Positions 27,898 to 37,140 of a DNA stretch of 64,000 bases are shown here, one piece after another. Each line of letters begins with the position of its first letter. Position 1 is the first letter of the stretch. The position numbers and the translations under genes were made by a program. Origin of the DNA: Dysgonomonas sp. Marseille-P4361. GTDB lineage: Bacteria > Bacteroidota > Bacteroidia > Bacteroidales > Dysgonomonadaceae. Location of the stretch: the NCBI RefSeq assembly GCF_900343125.1, contig NZ_OPYL01000001.1, positions 829,886-893,885 of the forward strand, read 5' to 3'. The notes beneath the pieces were generated by a model. That model ran no database searches and had not been told where the DNA came from. It saw nothing but the letters and a program-made list of their open reading frames with translations.

Positions 27898-27905
27898 TAT
27901 TTTTG
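27898..27905 (+). promoter_or_regulatory. -7 box before the flippase-like gene
   Basis: TATTTTTG fits TAnnTTTG and ends 20 bp before the ATG at 27926. No -33 element lies at the usual distance. Confidence 0.35.
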
Positions 27906-27925
27906 TACGAATGTTAATTTAGTAA

Positions 27926-28954
27926 ATGGAAAAAGAGTCTCAACGATTTAGTATCTGGAAAATTATAGCCCCTACCTTAATTGGATTAGGGGTGATTGCT
28001 TATATGTTTTCTCGTGAGTTCGATCTCAATGCGTTGAAGCAGATAACTGTAACTGGCGCCACTGTATTTTGGATTTTTATTGCTTTCTGTTTTATGTTGG
28101 GGCGGGATATTGGTTTCATTATTCGTTATCGTTACCTGACTGAGAAAAAGCTTTCGTGGAAACAATGTATTAAAGTAACACTTCTAGCCGAATTTGGTAC
28201 AGCAATAACTCCTTCTTCTGTAGGAGGGTCAAGCATGGCTGTCTTATTCCTTGCAAAAGAAGGCATTCCTGTAGGTCGAAGCTCTGCAATGGTTTTTGTG
28301 ACATTGTTGCTTGATGAAATGTTCTTTGTTGTCACTTTTCCTATTCTGCTGCTTTTTATTCCTTTCGATACATTGTTCTCAGATACATCCGCTTTTGGAA
28401 CGGGTGTTCTTACCTTGTTTATCGTTGCCTATATCATAAAAATGTTGTTGTGTACCTTCTTAATAATAGGCTTATTTATCAGGCCTCAGGTGATAAGGTG
28501 GTTGTTGATAAAGGTTTTTAGATTGCCATTTTTACGCCGTTGGCATAGAGGAGCAGTAAAGGTTGGAGATGATATAATACTAAGTTCTCGCGAAATAAGA
28601 GGGAAATCTTTCTCCTTTTGGCTACCTTTGGTTATCGCCACTATTTTATCTTGGTGTTCACGTTATCTAGTGGTTAATGCTATATTTATGGCATTTTTTG
28701 AGGTGCATGATAATCTGTTGATTTTTGCTCGTCAATTTATCATGTGGATTGTTATGGTGGTTAGCCCAACACCGGGAGGAAGTGGTTTTAGTGAATTTAT
28801 ATTTAAACAATATCTGAGCGAATTTATTCCTATTGCCAGTGCAGTTCCTCTTATTATTCTTTTATGGCGCTTACTTACATATTATAATTATCTCTTTGTA
28901 GGAGCTTTAATTGTTCCTCGTTGGGTAAAGAAATCATTTGGAACAAAAAAATAA
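27926..28954 (+). CDS. Lysylphosphatidylglycerol synthase TM-region family protein (UPF0104)
   Basis: 342 residues with about eight or nine membrane segments. It matches the membrane half of MprF-like proteins (PF03706): LLAEFGTAITPSSVGGSSMAVLFLAKEG in blocks, and later MVVSPTPGGSGFSEFIF, the two family motifs with Pro-Gly-Gly signatures. There is no aminoacyl-transferase domain, so it is not an MprF enzyme; stand-alone members are thought to move lipids or glycolipids. It is divergent from pbpC and 20 bp upstream of an esterase gene. The substrate is unknown. Confidence 0.82.
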   Translation: MEKESQRFSIWKIIAPTLIGLGVIAYMFSREFDLNALKQITVTGATVFWIFIAFCFMLGRDIGFIIRYRYLTEKKLSWKQCIKVTLLAEFGTAITPSSVGGSSMAVLFLAKEGIPVGRSSAMVFVTLLLDEMFFVVTFPILLLFIPFDTLFSDTSAFGTGVLTLFIVAYIIKMLLCTFLIIGLFIRPQVIRWLLIKVFRLPFLRRWHRGAVKVGDDIILSSREIRGKSFSFWLPLVIATILSWCSRYLVVNAIFMAFFEVHDNLLIFARQFIMWIVMVVSPTPGGSGFSEFIFKQYLSEFIPIASAVPLIILLWRLLTYYNYLFVGALIVPRWVKKSFGTKK

Positions 28955-28974
28955 TAACCTTATAATATAATAAC

Positions 28975-29802
28975 ATGAGAAAACAAATAGTAATCTTATT
29001 TCTACTCTTTAGCATCTTTTCTATAACTACTGCATTTGCTCAGCGAGTAGATACCATTGAAGTGTTCAGTGCAAAGATGAACAGAGGAATAAAGAATCTT
29101 GTAGTCCTTCCCGAAGGCTATGATGAAGCTTCGGATGTGAAGTATCCGGTATTATACCTTTTGCATGGGCATGGAGGAACATATGACACTTGGCTGAAAG
29201 TTACTAAGAAGACATTAGCAGAGGAAGCTAATAGATGGCAAATGATTTTCGTATGTCCTGATGGGCAGAATAGTTGGTATTGGGATAGTCCGGTTGATCC
29301 TAAAATGCAATTTGAAACTTATGTGTCGTCAGAGCTTACTAGTTATATAGATGATAATTATAGAACTGTAGCATCACCTAAAGGGCGTGCTGTTACAGGT
29401 TTTAGTATGGGAGGACATGGTGGTCTGTGGTTAGGCTTTAATCATCCAGATGTCTTTGGCGCTTGTGGTTCTTTAAGTGGGGGAGTAGATATACGTCCTT
29501 TCCCCAATAACTGGAATATGAAAGATTGGCTCGGTATTTATAAAGAAAATAAAGAGATTTGGGAAAGTCATACTGTTATAAATATTTTAGATGAGATAGA
29601 GCCAAATACCTTAGCTATAATTATAGATTGTGGTGTGCAGGATTTCTTTTACCAAGTAAATGAAGAATTACATAAAGAACTGTTGTATCGTAATATCGGT
29701 CATGAATATGTAACCCGTCCGGGAGGACATACTCATGGCTATTGGAATGATGCTATAGATTATCAAATGCTTTTCTTTTCTAAGTTTTTCAATAAGAAAT
29801 AA
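28975..29802 (+). CDS. Secreted alpha/beta-hydrolase, esterase D family
   Basis: 275 residues with a signal peptide (VILFLLFSIFSITTAFA, cleavage near Gln23). It is an alpha/beta hydrolase of the PF00756 type with YLLHGHGGTYDTW (oxyanion region), nucleophile Ser144 in GFSMGG, an acidic residue in DCGVQDFF (Asp218 or Asp223) and His252 in GGHTHGYW. Relatives include carbohydrate-acetyl and feruloyl esterases and antigen-85-like enzymes; the substrate cannot be read from the sequence. Probably co-transcribed with the membrane gene upstream. Confidence 0.82.
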   Translation: MRKQIVILFLLFSIFSITTAFAQRVDTIEVFSAKMNRGIKNLVVLPEGYDEASDVKYPVLYLLHGHGGTYDTWLKVTKKTLAEEANRWQMIFVCPDGQNSWYWDSPVDPKMQFETYVSSELTSYIDDNYRTVASPKGRAVTGFSMGGHGGLWLGFNHPDVFGACGSLSGGVDIRPFPNNWNMKDWLGIYKENKEIWESHTVINILDEIEPNTLAIIIDCGVQDFFYQVNEELHKELLYRNIGHEYVTRPGGHTHGYWNDAIDYQMLFFSKFFNKK

Positions 29803-29834
29803 CTATCTTTAAAGGTAGATCTATAAAGTACTGG

Positions 29835-30485
29835 ATGAAAGATATTATTCTTTTCGATAATCAGGATATAACCAGAATAGGGATGGAGACGCTTATTAAT
29901 ATGAGTAAAAAAGCGTCTTCAGTCCTTTCTGTTGAAAATAAGTCGGAACTTGTAAAACTGTTAATTGCGAACCCAACTTCTGCCGTTGTGTTAGATTATA
30001 CATTATCTGATTTTACGAGTGTGGATGAATTATTGAATCTGGGGTATCGCTTCCCTCAATCGCGCTGGTATCTGTTCTCGGATGAATTGAGCTATGATTT
30101 CTTGCACCGAATAGTTATTAGTAGTGAGTTGTACAGTATTGTACTAAAGGCTTGTGATTTGGACGAGATAAATATAGGTGTGATTCACTTATTCAGAGAT
30201 GAACGATTTATTTGTGGGCGTGTGTCTAATCAATTGCTGCAACCTCAGAAAACTGTAAAAGAAGATGTAGATAAAGGATTGACAGCAAGAGAGAAAGCTA
30301 TCCTTAAGGAAATTGCTCTTGGGAGAACAACTAAAGAAATTGCAGCTTCACGGAATTTGAGCTTTCATACAGTAATAACTCATCGAAAGAATATCTTCAG
30401 AAAGCTGGAAGTGAACAATGTGCACGAAGCGGTTAAATATGCTATGCGTGCGGGATTGGTCGATCTGGCGGAATATTATATCTAA
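29835..30485 (+). CDS. Orphan LuxR-family (NarL-type) response regulator
   Basis: 216 residues. The receiver domain (1-120) keeps phospho-acceptor Asp54 (VVLDYTLS), Ser82 (FSDE) and Lys105. The usual acidic pair is Asp8 followed by Asn9. The DNA-binding domain (about 148-210) is a standard LuxR helix-turn-helix (LTAREKAILKEIALGRTTKEIA, then FHTVITHRKNIFRKLEV, in blocks). No histidine kinase is nearby, so the partner is elsewhere or absent. The stop overlaps the convergent helix-hairpin-helix gene by 4 bp. Confidence 0.85.
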   Translation: MKDIILFDNQDITRIGMETLINMSKKASSVLSVENKSELVKLLIANPTSAVVLDYTLSDFTSVDELLNLGYRFPQSRWYLFSDELSYDFLHRIVISSELYSIVLKACDLDEINIGVIHLFRDERFICGRVSNQLLQPQKTVKEDVDKGLTAREKAILKEIALGRTTKEIAASRNLSFHTVITHRKNIFRKLEVNNVHEAVKYAMRAGLVDLAEYYI

Positions 30486-31135
30486 TCGAATTCTAAATAG
30501 GGGGTCAAACGCATTAGATCTTGTTGAGTAAATTCATCCAGTAAACTTAACCTGTTTGTTGATTCTATTTTCCCTTTCCGATCTCGCATGTCTGCAATAA
30601 CCTTGGCTTGTTCGTAATTTAAATAGGGATGCTTTACTAATTCCTTAATGCTGGCAGAATTTATTTTTATTTTCGACACAGAGGGATTGATGCTTAGATA
30701 TGGTCTGATTTTATTGAATAACTCTATATCAACACCCCATACTTCGTTTAGTTGATCTAGCGACGTGAACCCTCCCAATAGATTTCTGTATTTTATTATT
30801 CTATTTGCATACGAAGTACCTATGCCGGGTATTCTTTTTAGTTGAGTAGTATCAGCATTGTTTATTTCTATTGTTTCCCCTTTAGAAAGTTTAGGAATAT
30901 AGGTGTAATTGTTGTTTCTATTGTACGCTTTTTTATGGTTAGTATCAATGGAATCTGTATTTTTTAGTTGAGATAAGAATTGGTCGAATTCTTCATTTGT
31001 TTTGATTGCTGAATTACTTTCCTTACGAGGCTTTGAGAACATAAGCAAACCTCCTAATATAACGATTAAGCAAAGTGATATGCAGATTGCTATTCTGTCA
31101 CCTTTCTGAAAATAAAAAAGATTCTTCCAGTCCAT
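30482..31135 (-). CDS. Membrane-anchored helix-hairpin-helix protein (ComEA-like)
   Basis: 217 residues. A single membrane helix at about 14-33 (IAICISLCLIVILGGLLMF), a linker, then tandem helix-hairpin-helix units at about 88-150 (INNADTTQLKRIPGIGTSYANRI) and 155-217 (INSASIKELVKHPYLNYEQA). The fold binds double-stranded DNA; related ComEA proteins act in DNA uptake. No competence genes are nearby, so the role is open. It lies downstream of trxB behind a terminator. Confidence 0.78.
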   Translation of the reverse strand: MDWKNLFYFQKGDRIAICISLCLIVILGGLLMFSKPRKESNSAIKTNEEFDQFLSQLKNTDSIDTNHKKAYNRNNNYTYIPKLSKGETIEINNADTTQLKRIPGIGTSYANRIIKYRNLLGGFTSLDQLNEVWGVDIELFNKIRPYLSINPSVSKIKINSASIKELVKHPYLNYEQAKVIADMRDRKGKIESTNRLSLLDEFTQQDLMRLTPYLEFD

Positions 31136-31163
31136 GCCGATTTAAGGTTTGTGCTAAAATAAT

Positions 31164-31199
31164 AAAAAAGGTTCATACAATATCTGTATGAACCTTTTT
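31164..31199 (-). terminator. Intrinsic terminator of trxB
   Basis: A long stem AAAAAAGGTTCATAC/GTATGAACCTTTTT (about 31164-31178 and 31186-31199). Read on the minus strand it ends in a T-run, 20 bp after the trxB stop. Confidence 0.9.
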
Positions 31200-31218
31200 A
31201 AGTCTAAATTTGATTATA

Positions 31219-32160
31219 TTATAATCCTCTTTCGCTCAAATATCTTTCAGCTTCTATGGCTGCTTGACAACCACTTCCTGCAGCTGTAATAGCCTGACGA
31301 TAGTGAGGGTCTGCAACGTCTCCTGCTGCAAATACCCCTTCAATCCAAGTCTTTGGCGTTCCTGGCTCAGTAATGATATATCCAACTGAGTCTAGGTTTA
31401 ATTGACCTTCGAATATCTTCGTATTAGGGCTATGACCAATAGCAAGGAAGAAACCATCAATGTTGATGTCAAATTTTTCTTCTTTATCTGTACCCATATG
31501 TCTTACGATATGAGCTCCTTCTACTCCATTTTCTCCAAACAAGCCAACAGCATTACATTCGAAAAGTATTTCAATTTTAGGGTTCTGCATAGTTCTGTCC
31601 TGCATTACTTTTGATGCACGCAAGAATGGTTTACGAACGATCAGATAAACTTTTTCTGCAAGCCCTGCTAAATAAATAGCTTCTTCGCAAGCAGTATCTC
31701 CTCCTCCAACTACAGCAACTCTCTTTTTGCGATAGAAGAAACCGTCGCATGTGGCGCATGCAGAAACTCCCATTCCTGCATATTTTGCTTCATCAGGAAG
31801 TCCAAGATATTTTGCACTAGCACCTGTTGCTATAATAACAGTGTCAGATTCAATTGTTTTTTCTCCGTCAATAACTATTTTCTTAGGATAGCAATTAAGA
31901 TCAACAGCTGTAACTGTTCCAAAGCGGATGTCGGCTCCAAAACGAGTAGCTTGTTTTTTTAGATCTTCCATTAGCTCTGTTCCTGTAATACCTTCAGGAT
32001 AACCAGGAAAGTTTTCCACCTCTGTAGTTGTTGTTAATTGTCCACCTGGTTGAATTCCTTCGTATAGAACCGGTGAAAGATTTGCTCTTGAAGCATAGAT
32101 TGCAGCAGTATATCCGGCAGGTCCTGAACCGATAATTAAGCAGCGTACTTTTTCATTCAT
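31219..32160 (-). CDS. trxB: Thioredoxin-disulfide reductase
   Basis: 313 residues. Passes electrons from NADPH through FAD to thioredoxin. The FAD-binding GSGPAGYTAAIYA is at residues 11-23, the redox-active Cys135-Ala-Thr-Cys138 (SACATCDGFF) follows, the NADPH-binding GGGDTACEEA lies at about 152-161, and the C-terminal FAD motif is GVFAAGDVADPHYRQAITAAGSG in blocks. It has its own consensus promoter and terminator. Confidence 0.96.
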   Translation of the reverse strand: MNEKVRCLIIGSGPAGYTAAIYASRANLSPVLYEGIQPGGQLTTTTEVENFPGYPEGITGTELMEDLKKQATRFGADIRFGTVTAVDLNCYPKKIVIDGEKTIESDTVIIATGASAKYLGLPDEAKYAGMGVSACATCDGFFYRKKRVAVVGGGDTACEEAIYLAGLAEKVYLIVRKPFLRASKVMQDRTMQNPKIEILFECNAVGLFGENGVEGAHIVRHMGTDKEEKFDINIDGFFLAIGHSPNTKIFEGQLNLDSVGYIITEPGTPKTWIEGVFAAGDVADPHYRQAITAAGSGCQAAIEAERYLSERGL

Positions 32161-32197
32161 AATGTATCTTGATTATATATTTTACTTATTTCTTAGA

Positions 32198-32228
32198 CAA
32201 AGATATAAAACTTGTTTATCGATTCAAA
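32198..32228 (-). promoter_or_regulatory. Consensus promoter of trxB
   Basis: On the minus strand: TTTG (32225-32228), a 19-bp spacer and TATCTTTG (32198-32205), an exact -33/-7 match. Transcription would begin near 32191, about 30 nt before the trxB ATG. Confidence 0.75.
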
Positions 32229-32273
32229 GCATGTGCCTTTCATATTTTTTATGGAATGATAAACAGAATCTAT

Positions 32274-32912
32274 TCATCGAAGATCTATGATTTCAGCCGA
32301 TGGATAGTCTACTTTGTTGAATTTGAAAGTGTCATCAGCAAGAGCGTTTCTTGTCTGGTATTTCACAATGGTAAGGGTGTTTTCTAATCCATTTTTATCG
32401 GTAAGAGTGATTCTGTGAAATATATTATTTGCCTTGTTGATTTGCACAACAATCTTAGTGAAATCTCCAGTTTTCTTTTGAGGGGTAAGCTCTATTTCGT
32501 GAACAAGCTTTCCTGCACTTCTTTTTTCTCCTTTATAAGATAAATTGAAACCTTTTTTATAGATATTGAATAATACAGATGGGCTAATAGATTGCAATTC
32601 TTCGCCTGTCGGACTGCTAATATTTACTTCATCCGTATCTTTTATATATACCCATTGAGTAGCTCCATCAAACCATGTGATAGCATCAGGGATCTCTATC
32701 TTAAATTTATCTTCTTTCATATGTGCTGTACCATCATAGCTATATGTATCTTTCGCCTTAGTATCTCTGCTCTCCAGTGTGAAAGTAGCAATGATCCCTC
32801 CCGCTTTCTGATATGCTTCGGACGCATTGTCTAGTATAGTTCGGGCATTCTGAGCCGAAAGAATAGATGTACATGCAACAAGAAATGTTATTAATGTCAG
32901 TTTTGTTTTCAT
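32274..32912 (-). CDS. lolA: Outer-membrane lipoprotein carrier, LolA-like
   Basis: 212 residues. Periplasmic chaperone that moves lipoproteins to the outer membrane. A signal peptide (TLITFLVACTSILSA, cleavage before QNA) precedes the half-barrel: ILDNASEAYQKAGGIIATFTLES, KDTYSYDGTAHMKEDKFKI, TWFDGATQWVYIKDTDEVNI, LSYKGEKRSAGKLVHEIEL (read in blocks). These are the expected LolA positions. It lies between trxB and, after two extra lipoprotein genes, ftsK. Confidence 0.88.
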   Translation of the reverse strand: MKTKLTLITFLVACTSILSAQNARTILDNASEAYQKAGGIIATFTLESRDTKAKDTYSYDGTAHMKEDKFKIEIPDAITWFDGATQWVYIKDTDEVNISSPTGEELQSISPSVLFNIYKKGFNLSYKGEKRSAGKLVHEIELTPQKKTGDFTKIVVQINKANNIFHRITLTDKNGLENTLTIVKYQTRNALADDTFKFNKVDYPSAEIIDLR

Positions 32913-32959
32913 ATTTTGTTATGCTTGTTTCCTTTTAGACACTTATTTTAGCTAAGGGT

Positions 32960-33697
32960 TTAATAATTATAATGTTTCTTTTTAAAATCATCAGCTTTGG
33001 ATAAATAGAACTCATTTGTAAGCATATTGTTCAGGTCTTTAACGTATTCTTGCAATTCCTCCTTATTTATGCTTTCTCCTTGATCGGATAATTCTTCTAT
33101 TTTGTTGTTTATCTCTTTATCAAAAGATGAAATGAAGTCTTCCTTTTGCCTTACAAAATTACCGATAGAGATATTCCCTTTTTTTTGAGGTAAGCAATAT
33201 ATATCATATTCGGCATACCCGACTATTCTTTCGTACATATGACCAAAATAGGTGCCACCTCTATTAAGTTCTTGGTAAAATTCGTTAAGTTTTCTGTATA
33301 TGTTTATGAGAGTATCTCTTTCCTTGTTATATTTATCTCCATTCTTTTGCCTTAGAAAGTAAGCATATAAAAGATAAAATTCATCTTGTCCCACTTCACT
33401 CCCAAAAGTGTATTCATTTACAAATACAGGATGTTTAAAATATGCGCTGTCTGGATGTTCTATTATACCATTTATTCCACTTAATTGAGGGAAACTGTCT
33501 ATGATTAACTGAAATTTCTGTTTAGTATATTCGTATTTAAAACTGTCAATTTTTACTTGAACAAGATCTTGAGCTTCTATAGTTGATTGGAATTCTTGTG
33601 TTTCTGAAGAATCTTTTTGATTATTATTTCCACAAGAAACAAAGATCATTATTGATAAAATAAACGATAGATAAGGAATAGAAGTAATGATCTTCAT
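32960..33697 (-). CDS. Lipoprotein of unknown function
   Basis: 245 residues. Lipobox IFVSC puts the lipid on Cys22, followed by GNNNQKDSSE. The mature part is charged and helical with many Tyr and Lys (for example ELSDQGESINKEELQEYVKDLN in blocks); I recognise no family. The frame is open up to 33718, but a -7 box (33716-33723) covers that start, so the ATG at 33697 (MKIITSIPYL) is chosen. The gene precedes lolA by 47 bp and could be co-transcribed with it. Confidence 0.65.
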   Translation of the reverse strand: MKIITSIPYLSFILSIMIFVSCGNNNQKDSSETQEFQSTIEAQDLVQVKIDSFKYEYTKQKFQLIIDSFPQLSGINGIIEHPDSAYFKHPVFVNEYTFGSEVGQDEFYLLYAYFLRQKNGDKYNKERDTLINIYRKLNEFYQELNRGGTYFGHMYERIVGYAEYDIYCLPQKKGNISIGNFVRQKEDFISSFDKEINNKIEELSDQGESINKEELQEYVKDLNNMLTNEFYLSKADDFKKKHYNY

Positions 33698-33715
33698 TTT
33701 TTTTACTTTTAGATA

Positions 33716-33723
33716 CAAATATA
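33716..33723 (-). promoter_or_regulatory. -7 box setting the start of the 32960-33697 lipoprotein
   Basis: TATATTTG on the minus strand, matching TAnnTTTG, 18 bp before the ATG at 33697. It overlaps the upstream alternative start at 33718 and argues against it. No -33 TTTG is visible. Confidence 0.5.
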
Positions 33724-33782
33724 AAATAATTAATTGAGAGGGAGGATAAGAGGAGGCTTAGAATTATTTATTTACAATCAAC

Positions 33783-33820
33783 AAAAAAGCTGCTTAACCA
33801 TAAAGGAAAAGCAGCTTTTT
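33783..33820 (-). terminator. Intrinsic terminator after the 33840-34475 lipoprotein gene
   Basis: AAAAAAGCTGCTT and AAGCAGCTTTTT (about 33783-33795 and 33809-33820) form a 12-bp stem; the minus-strand reading ends in a T-run. It separates the two lipoprotein genes into different transcripts. Confidence 0.85.
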
Positions 33821-33839
33821 AATATTTAAAATAATCGTA

Positions 33840-34475
33840 TTATTTGGTATAAATAACTTTGAAGTTATACCACATAATAGTATCTTCTTTATGTTTCATT
33901 TCTGCTAAAGACCCAAATATGTCGCCTTCTTCATTGCCAATGAAATCATTTAGAGAAGTATGCTCTCCGTCATCGTCTATTCCCGAACCTGCTGCGGATC
34001 CATCTCCTGTAATCTTATTAAACCTAGAACAATGTCCATAGGCTATTATCTTATGGGTGTTTCCATATCCAAGCAAGAACTTTTCATCTTGAGGTCTTTC
34101 CGCGTTTTCGTTATATACGAAAAGAGCACCATTGTCTTCAAATTTATAAGGTAGAGTGCGATTTACATCTTCTATCTTTAAAGAAAGGCTATTATTGTCT
34201 TTAAAAAGGATCTCACGACCAAAAAAGAAATCATCATCTTCAGGAGTATATCCATCCCAGAATTTTTTAGGATCAATATTCTCTGTTGATACTTCTTTTC
34301 CTCCTGTTTCTGAGCCTACATACATTTTAAACTCGACAACCTCTGTCTTTTTGTAAGTCAAAGGAATAGAATAATTTTTACCATTATCTTCATTATCGTC
34401 GTTGCTACAACTAATGAAAGAGAATGAAAGGGCACTAATGGCCATCAATGCAAAGAATAATTTTTTGTTAAACAT
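33840..34475 (-). CDS. Lipoprotein of unknown function with acidic export signal
   Basis: 211 residues. The signal (MFNKKLFFALMAISALSF) ends in a FISC lipobox with Cys23, followed by SNDDNEDN, an acidic run like the surface-export signal of Bacteroidota lipoproteins. The mature protein is rich in Asp, Glu, Gly and aromatic residues with short predicted strands (YSIPLTYKKTEVVEFKMYVG in blocks); no family is recognised. It is bounded by its own terminator and sits between ftsK and the second lipoprotein gene. Confidence 0.65.
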   Translation of the reverse strand: MFNKKLFFALMAISALSFSFISCSNDDNEDNGKNYSIPLTYKKTEVVEFKMYVGSETGGKEVSTENIDPKKFWDGYTPEDDDFFFGREILFKDNNSLSLKIEDVNRTLPYKFEDNGALFVYNENAERPQDEKFLLGYGNTHKIIAYGHCSRFNKITGDGSAAGSGIDDDGEHTSLNDFIGNEEGDIFGSLAEMKHKEDTIMWYNFKVIYTK

Positions 34476-34604
34476 AATTGGTAATACTTTATAAAGTTTT
34501 GTTATTAATAATATGCAATACTTATTGTATAGACGTAATTAATACGAAGATGCTGCATATAATCTTATAATTCGCTTATTTAGAAAATAGGAAGGATCGT
34601 TTTT

Positions 34605-37085
34605 TTATAAAGAGCTTAATTTTTGCTCCAAGCTATATTCGTCTGCGATATAAACTTCTCTGGCTTTACTCCCTTGAGTAGGACCCACGATACCGGCCGC
34701 TTCCAGCTGATCCATCAACCGTCCTGCACGGTTGTATCCTATTGAAAATTTACGTTGAATAAGTGAGGTTGAGCCTTGTTGATGTACTACGATCAAGCGA
34801 GCTGCTTCGTCGAACAAAGGATCTCGGTCGTTAAGATCTATGCCACCGACTTTGTCTTCTCCACCCTCAGGAACATATTCTGGTAATTCGAATGCATGAG
34901 AATAACCTTGCTGGTTTCCAATATATTGAGCGATACCTTCTACCTCAGGAGTATCGACAAACGCACATTGTATACGGACTAAGTCACTACCTTGTGAGAA
35001 AAGTAAGTCTCCTCGTCCGATGAGCTGATTCGCTCCCGACATATCTAGGATGGTGCGTGAGTCTATCTGCGATGTTACGCGGAAAGCCATACGTGCAGGG
35101 AAGTTCGCTTTAATTGTTCCCGTAATAATATTCGTTGTCGGACGTTGTGTCGCAATCACCATATGCATACCAACGGCACGTGCCTTTTGAGCAATACGAG
35201 CAATAGGCATTTCAATTTCTTTTCCGGCAGTCATTATTAGGTCACCAAACTCATCGATGATGATAACCAGATAAGGAAGGAAGCGATGTCCTTTCAATGG
35301 ATTCAACCTGCGTTTTTTGAACTTTTCGTTATATTCTTTGATGTTTCTAACACCAGCATTCATTAATAATTCATAACGGTCATCCATTTCCTTGGTAAGA
35401 GAGTTCAGCGTCTGTGTTACTTTGGATACATCCGTAATAATTGCTTTTTCGGCATCTGGTAGTTTTGCTAGATAATGCTTTTCTATGCGCGAATAGATAT
35501 TAAACTCAACCATCTTAGGGTCTACCAATACCATTTTCATTTCAGCGGGATGTTTCTTGTACAAAAGCGATGTGATAATAGCATTCAGTCCTACCGATTT
35601 TCCTTGTCCGGTTGCCCCTGCTACAAGCAAGTGAGGCATCTTGCAAAGGTCGAACATAAAGATCTCGTTCGTAATTGTTTTACCTAACGCTACAGGAAGA
35701 TCGAACGTATTCTCTTGAAATTTGCGAGAAGCAATAACAGATTGCATCGAAACTATCTGAGGCTCTTTGTTCGGTACTTCAATTCCGATTGTTCCTTTAC
35801 CCGGCATGGGAGCAATAATACGTATGCCTAAAGCAGAAAGGCTAAGAGCAATGTCATCTTCTAGATTTCTGATTTTAGAAATTCTTACACCTGCTTTTGG
35901 AACTATCTCATACAGAGTAATTGTCGGTCCTACGGTAGCTTTAATGGATGTGATCTCAATGCCGTAATTTAGAAGTGTGTTTATAATCTTACTCTTATTG
36001 GCATTCTGTTCATCCATATCAACCCCTTTCCCGGTAGTATCATATACTTTGAGAAGTTCCATAGAAGGGAAGTGAAAGTTGGATAAATCTTTAGTCGGAT
36101 CATATTCCTCCATTTCTTCATCTTCGGGTAAAATATCTTCTTCTGTATCAGAAATGTTGTTTGCCTCCGAAGAATTTGTTTGGGAAGCAGTTTTTGTCGG
36201 TTGAATAAACTCTTCATCTTCGGGAACGACTATCTCAAAGTCCTCTTCCATGTGGAGGATGGCTCCTTTAGGCTTCCGTTGGATTGGTTCTATTGGCTCG
36301 AAACCGTCATCCTCTGTTTCCTTATCCTCTACAGGTTGTTGTGCTTCATCTCCTTCTTTTTTCTTCTTTTTTAAGAAACTAAATAAGCCTTTCTTGTCAT
36401 CTTTTATTTCTTCCACTTCTTCAGGGTACTCTTCCACCTCAAATTCTACATCTGGGGATTTAGATTTGATTGGGTTTTTGAATAGATTACGAAAGAACTC
36501 CATCGATGTCTTTTTGGTGATAACAAGGAAAATGATGAGTAGTAGTACGATAACCATTACAACGCCCGGAATGCCAAGTGTGGCTTCTAATAAACCTTCT
36601 ATTGCCTGTCCATGAGCTCCTCCCCATATGATGTGACTGTCTCCAAATAGTCTTGACAGTATGAATGCACTGGTAATCGATCCCCATATCATCGCAAACA
36701 TGGATAAAAGGAATGAGCGAATAGCTGAAATGTTAATAACTCTCATGAGTTTAAGCCCCATCAGTATAAAGTAGATAGGAATCAGCATCGAGAAGATACC
36801 AAACCATCCGTTTATAAACTTTTCAGCAATAAAAGCTCCGGCTACTCCAGTCCAGTTGCTGATTTCTTGTTTCTGAGAAATTAAATCCAGGAAATATCGA
36901 TTGGCGACTTTGCTCTGATCAGCTGCTCCCGTAAAAAAGAAAGATATCTCTCCCAAAAGGATATATGCGCCAAAAAAGGCAAGGCAGACACCCAGTAAGA
37001 ATTTTGTTCGTTCTTTTTTTATGATTTCGATAAACGAAGATACAGTATTTGAAGTTTTCTTTTTTTGTACAGTTCTTTTTGCCAT
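34605..37085 (-). CDS. ftsK: DNA translocase FtsK/SpoIIIE
   Basis: 826 residues. Pumps chromosomal DNA through the closing septum and activates dif recombination. Four or so membrane helices lie in residues 28-195, followed by an acidic, Lys/Glu-rich linker (about 205-330). The RecA-like motor has Walker A GATGQGKS at 490-497 and Walker B LVIIIDE ending at Glu612. The C-terminal winged-helix gamma domain that reads KOPS-like sites begins at about 760 (RKFSIGYNRAGRLMDQLE). A TAnnTTTG box lies upstream. Confidence 0.95.
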   Translation of the reverse strand: MAKRTVQKKKTSNTVSSFIEIIKKERTKFLLGVCLAFFGAYILLGEISFFFTGAADQSKVANRYFLDLISQKQEISNWTGVAGAFIAEKFINGWFGIFSMLIPIYFILMGLKLMRVINISAIRSFLLSMFAMIWGSITSAFILSRLFGDSHIIWGGAHGQAIEGLLEATLGIPGVVMVIVLLLIIFLVITKKTSMEFFRNLFKNPIKSKSPDVEFEVEEYPEEVEEIKDDKKGLFSFLKKKKKEGDEAQQPVEDKETEDDGFEPIEPIQRKPKGAILHMEEDFEIVVPEDEEFIQPTKTASQTNSSEANNISDTEEDILPEDEEMEEYDPTKDLSNFHFPSMELLKVYDTTGKGVDMDEQNANKSKIINTLLNYGIEITSIKATVGPTITLYEIVPKAGVRISKIRNLEDDIALSLSALGIRIIAPMPGKGTIGIEVPNKEPQIVSMQSVIASRKFQENTFDLPVALGKTITNEIFMFDLCKMPHLLVAGATGQGKSVGLNAIITSLLYKKHPAEMKMVLVDPKMVEFNIYSRIEKHYLAKLPDAEKAIITDVSKVTQTLNSLTKEMDDRYELLMNAGVRNIKEYNEKFKKRRLNPLKGHRFLPYLVIIIDEFGDLIMTAGKEIEMPIARIAQKARAVGMHMVIATQRPTTNIITGTIKANFPARMAFRVTSQIDSRTILDMSGANQLIGRGDLLFSQGSDLVRIQCAFVDTPEVEGIAQYIGNQQGYSHAFELPEYVPEGGEDKVGGIDLNDRDPLFDEAARLIVVHQQGSTSLIQRKFSIGYNRAGRLMDQLEAAGIVGPTQGSKAREVYIADEYSLEQKLSSL

Positions 37086-37132
37086 ATAGGATAGAGTATT
37101 ACACCTCTCTTTTTATTGTTCTTTTAAAGATA

Positions 37133-37140
37133 CAAATATA
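37133..37140 (-). promoter_or_regulatory. -7 box before ftsK
   Basis: TATATTTG on the minus strand, 48 bp before the ftsK ATG. The nearest TTG is only 12 bp further, too close for a normal -33. Confidence 0.4.

Noticed and set aside
30482..31135. DNA uptake gene comEA as part of a competence locus
   Set aside because: The helix-hairpin-helix repeats fit, but no other competence gene is nearby and the protein is longer than typical ComEA cores, so no symbol was assigned.
36250..36615. A 121-codon plus-strand open frame
   Set aside because: Antisense to the acidic linker and membrane part of ftsK; serine-rich low-complexity shadow.
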